From NCBI RefSeq assembly GCF_049670895.1, contig NZ_CP187170.1: a stretch of 64,000 nt of DNA. The stretch is one strand, 5' to 3'. The stretch is from Pasteurella sp049670895. Its GTDB lineage: Bacteria > Pseudomonadota > Gammaproteobacteria > Enterobacterales > Pasteurellaceae. Positions within the stretch are counted from its first letter, which is position 1. Each line of letters starts with the position of its first letter. The notes below the pieces were generated by a model. The model was not told the origin of the DNA. It was given only the letters and a program-made list of their open reading frames with translations, and ran no database searches. Positions 62,153 to 64,000 of the stretch are shown in pieces. The position numbers were made by a program, and so were the translations under genes.

Positions 62153-63451
62153 ATGGGAAAAAGTGTTGTTATCTTAGGCGCACAATGGGGCGACGAAGGT
62201 AAAGGAAAAATTGTTGACTTACTTACTGACCGAGTGAAATACGTTGTTCGTTATCAAGGTGGTCATAATGCAGGTCACACTCTCATTATTAATGGTGAAA
62301 AAACGGTACTTCGTTTAATTCCATCAGGCATCTTACGTGATAATGTCACTTGCTTAATTGGTAACGGTGTTGTACTTTCACCCGCCGCACTTATGCAAGA
62401 AATGGGTGAGCTCGAAAGCCGTGGCATTAATGTTCGTCAACGTCTGTTAATTTCTGAAGCTTGTCCATTAATTCTCCCTTACCATGTCGCAATGGATCAT
62501 GCTCGTGAAGCCGCATTAGGTAAAAATAAAATCGGTACCACAGGTCGTGGTATTGGTCCTGCCTATGAAGATAAAGTGGCTCGCCGTGGTTTACGTGTTG
62601 GCGATTTATTTAACCGTGAAGCCTTCGCAGAGAAATTAAAAAATATCCTAGAATACTATAATTTCCAGCTCGTAAATTACTACAAGGCAGATGCAGTTGA
62701 CTTCCAAAAAACCCTTGATGAAGTAATGGCGGTTGCGGATATCATTACAGGCATGGTAGCAGATGTCACCACGATTTTAGACAAAGCTCGCCAAAATGGG
62801 GACAATATCTTATTTGAAGGTGCACAAGGCACAATGTTAGATATTGACCATGGTACTTATCCTTTTGTGACCAGTTCAAATACCACCGCAGGTGGCGTGG
62901 CAACAGGTGCGGGTTTTGGTCCTCGTAACTTAGACTATGTATTAGGCATTATCAAAGCCTACTGCACCCGTGTAGGAAGTGGCCCGTTCACCACAGAATT
63001 ATTTGATGAAGTGGGGGCAGAAATTGCCCGTAAAGGTCATGAATTTGGTGCCGTCACTGGGCGTCCACGCCGTTGTGGTTGGTTTGATGCTGTAGCAATT
63101 CGTCGTGCTATTCAACTTAACTCTATCTCAGGTTTTTGTATGACAAAACTTGATGTGTTAGATGGGTTTGAAGAAGTAAAAATCTGCGTAGCCTATAAAA
63201 TGCCAAATGGTGACATTGTTGAATATGCCCCACTCGCAGCAAAAGATTGGGAAGGCGTTGAACCGATTTACGAAACCATGCCAGGTTGGAAAGAAAATAC
63301 TTTTGGTGTGACCGATGTGGAAAAATTACCAGAAGCCTGTCGCAACTATGTTAAACGTATTGAAGAAGTAACAGGTGTTCCTGTTGATATTCTTTCAACG
63401 GGTCCTGATCGTGTGGAAACCATGATCTTACGTGATCCTTTCGCTGAATAA
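62153..63451 (+). CDS. purA: adenylosuccinate synthetase
   Basis: Protein of 432 residues. GTP-binding GAQWGDEGKGKIVDLL near residue 8, GHNAGHT, FEGAQGTMLDIDHGTYPFVT and TGRPRRCGWFDAVA. First committed step from IMP to AMP. GGCGGAA precedes the ATG. The 293-base upstream region holds the lysC hairpin; no PurR box is convincing. Confidence 0.96.
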   Translation: MGKSVVILGAQWGDEGKGKIVDLLTDRVKYVVRYQGGHNAGHTLIINGEKTVLRLIPSGILRDNVTCLIGNGVVLSPAALMQEMGELESRGINVRQRLLISEACPLILPYHVAMDHAREAALGKNKIGTTGRGIGPAYEDKVARRGLRVGDLFNREAFAEKLKNILEYYNFQLVNYYKADAVDFQKTLDEVMAVADIITGMVADVTTILDKARQNGDNILFEGAQGTMLDIDHGTYPFVTSSNTTAGGVATGAGFGPRNLDYVLGIIKAYCTRVGSGPFTTELFDEVGAEIARKGHEFGAVTGRPRRCGWFDAVAIRRAIQLNSISGFCMTKLDVLDGFEEVKICVAYKMPNGDIVEYAPLAAKDWEGVEPIYETMPGWKENTFGVTDVEKLPEACRNYVKRIEEVTGVPVDILSTGPDRVETMILRDPFAE

Positions 63452-63480
63452 TCTTCATCGATTTATACCGCACTTTATAA

Positions 63481-63512
63481 ATGGAAAGTCAATGCTGGCT
63501 TTCCATTTTTTA
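63481..63512 (+). terminator. intrinsic terminator of purA
   Basis: ATGGAAAG / CTTTCCAT with a 10-base loop, then TTTTT. Confidence 0.85.
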
Positions 63513-63647
63513 TCTCCTATCAAAATTCATAGATTTAACTAATTGATTTCATAGACTTATTGAATTGATTTTTTTAATTTAGATCAACATTCCTCATTAT
63601 TTGTAGTGTTAATATACAAAGGCTTACCATAACGAAGGAAATGAACT

Positions 63648-64000
63648 ATGAAAATTAAAAAATTAATTTTATCTGCAGTTGCGATCGCAACGGTGGGCTT
63701 CTTAGGCACCGTAAGCTATGTTCATCTTTTTGATAAGGAACAATCTGCGAAACTTCTCACCGAAAAAGCCCTAAAAGGCGAAGCGAAAGACATTGCAAAA
63801 ATCTTTTATGACAATGGCTGTCAATATTGTCATACGTCTAATGCAGACTTACCTTTCTACTCAAAATTCCCCATCGTAGATAAAATCATGCAAGAGGATA
63901 TTTCAAAAGGGACTCGTGTCTTTTTACTAAATGATCTCATCGAAGGCTTAAAAGATCCGACAAAACTGTCTGAAGTCAGTTTAGCCAAATTAGAACAAGT
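63648..64000 (+). CDS. trihaem quinol/cytochrome c peroxidase, N-terminal part
   Basis: The first 117 codons of a gene cut by the window edge. An N-terminal membrane anchor (about 5-27) is followed by an extra haem domain with the CQYCH motif at about 61-65 and ADLPFYSKFPIVDKIM, which follows the N-terminal domain of E. coli YhjA (DYCHTPSAELPAYY region). Enzymes of this type, also known as QPO in Aggregatibacter, reduce hydrogen peroxide at the periplasmic face with electrons from quinol. The peroxidase domain itself is outside the window. GAAGGAA ribosome site. Confidence 0.8.
   Translation, partial: MKIKKLILSAVAIATVGFLGTVSYVHLFDKEQSAKLLTEKALKGEAKDIAKIFYDNGCQYCHTSNADLPFYSKFPIVDKIMQEDISKGTRVFLLNDLIEGLKDPTKLSEVSLAKLEQ

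Overview
This window comes from a Pasteurellaceae chromosome of the Haemophilus/Pasteurella/Aggregatibacter branch. The evidence is the many copies of the Hin-type DNA uptake signal AAGTGCGGT, in genes and between them, the AT-rich codon use, and proteins closest to H. influenzae and E. coli families. I cannot fix the genus. Almost everything is core chromosome: I see no phage, insertion sequence, CRISPR array or defence island.

Layout. 1-6.0 kb: the end of gdhA, then an iron/heme locus in which a HugZ-type heme protein with a long Gly-His tail diverges from a TonB-dependent heme receptor, each gene with its own Fur box; then a secreted metallo-beta-lactamase-fold hydrolase and a YafJ-type amidotransferase. 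6.3-12.6 kb: serine uptake and deamination (sdaC-sdaA), a polar amino acid (probably cystine) ABC transporter, ytfJ and yjdM. 12.7-15.0 kb: pheA and a yqhD-like alcohol dehydrogenase. 15.2-33.4 kb: a complete division and cell wall (dcw) cluster on the minus strand, mraZ through ftsZ and lpxC, headed by a recognisable promoter and MraZ operator. 33.7-35.7 kb: a CstA-family transporter with a CRP site and a small zinc-ribbon membrane protein. 35.8-38.6 kb: the arginine transporter artPIQM behind a tandem ARG box. 38.7-41.5 kb: gmhA, hpt, a strong candidate Fur-regulated small RNA, and pmbA. 41.6-46.1 kb: darP, hflKC, a phosphopantetheinyl transferase, a decayed gene region and a GlsB-type membrane protein. 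46.5-48.1 kb: ndh, broken by an exact 298-bp tandem duplication. 48.3-54.9 kb: aspA, an AbgT-family transporter, mpl, fbp and an orphan lipoprotein. 55.2-55.5 kb: a glyW-cysT-leuZ type tRNA operon. 55.8-64 kb: metB, trxA, a membrane protein, a TRIC-type channel protein, proA, lysC, purA and the start of a trihaem peroxidase gene cut by the window edge.

How it fits together. Iron appears as a theme in three places: the heme locus, the Fur-regulated small RNA, and probably the respiratory enzymes around them. Carbon-catabolite control is suggested by CRP-like sites before sdaC, cstA and aspA and between mpl and fbp. Uptake signals are reused as hairpin terminators after several genes.

The two most notable observations are the 298-bp duplication that frameshifts ndh, which could revert exactly by recombination, and the small RNA between hpt and pmbA with a Fur box, a near-consensus promoter and an intrinsic terminator. 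All regulatory calls are from reading the sequence by eye and none has been tested by a search.
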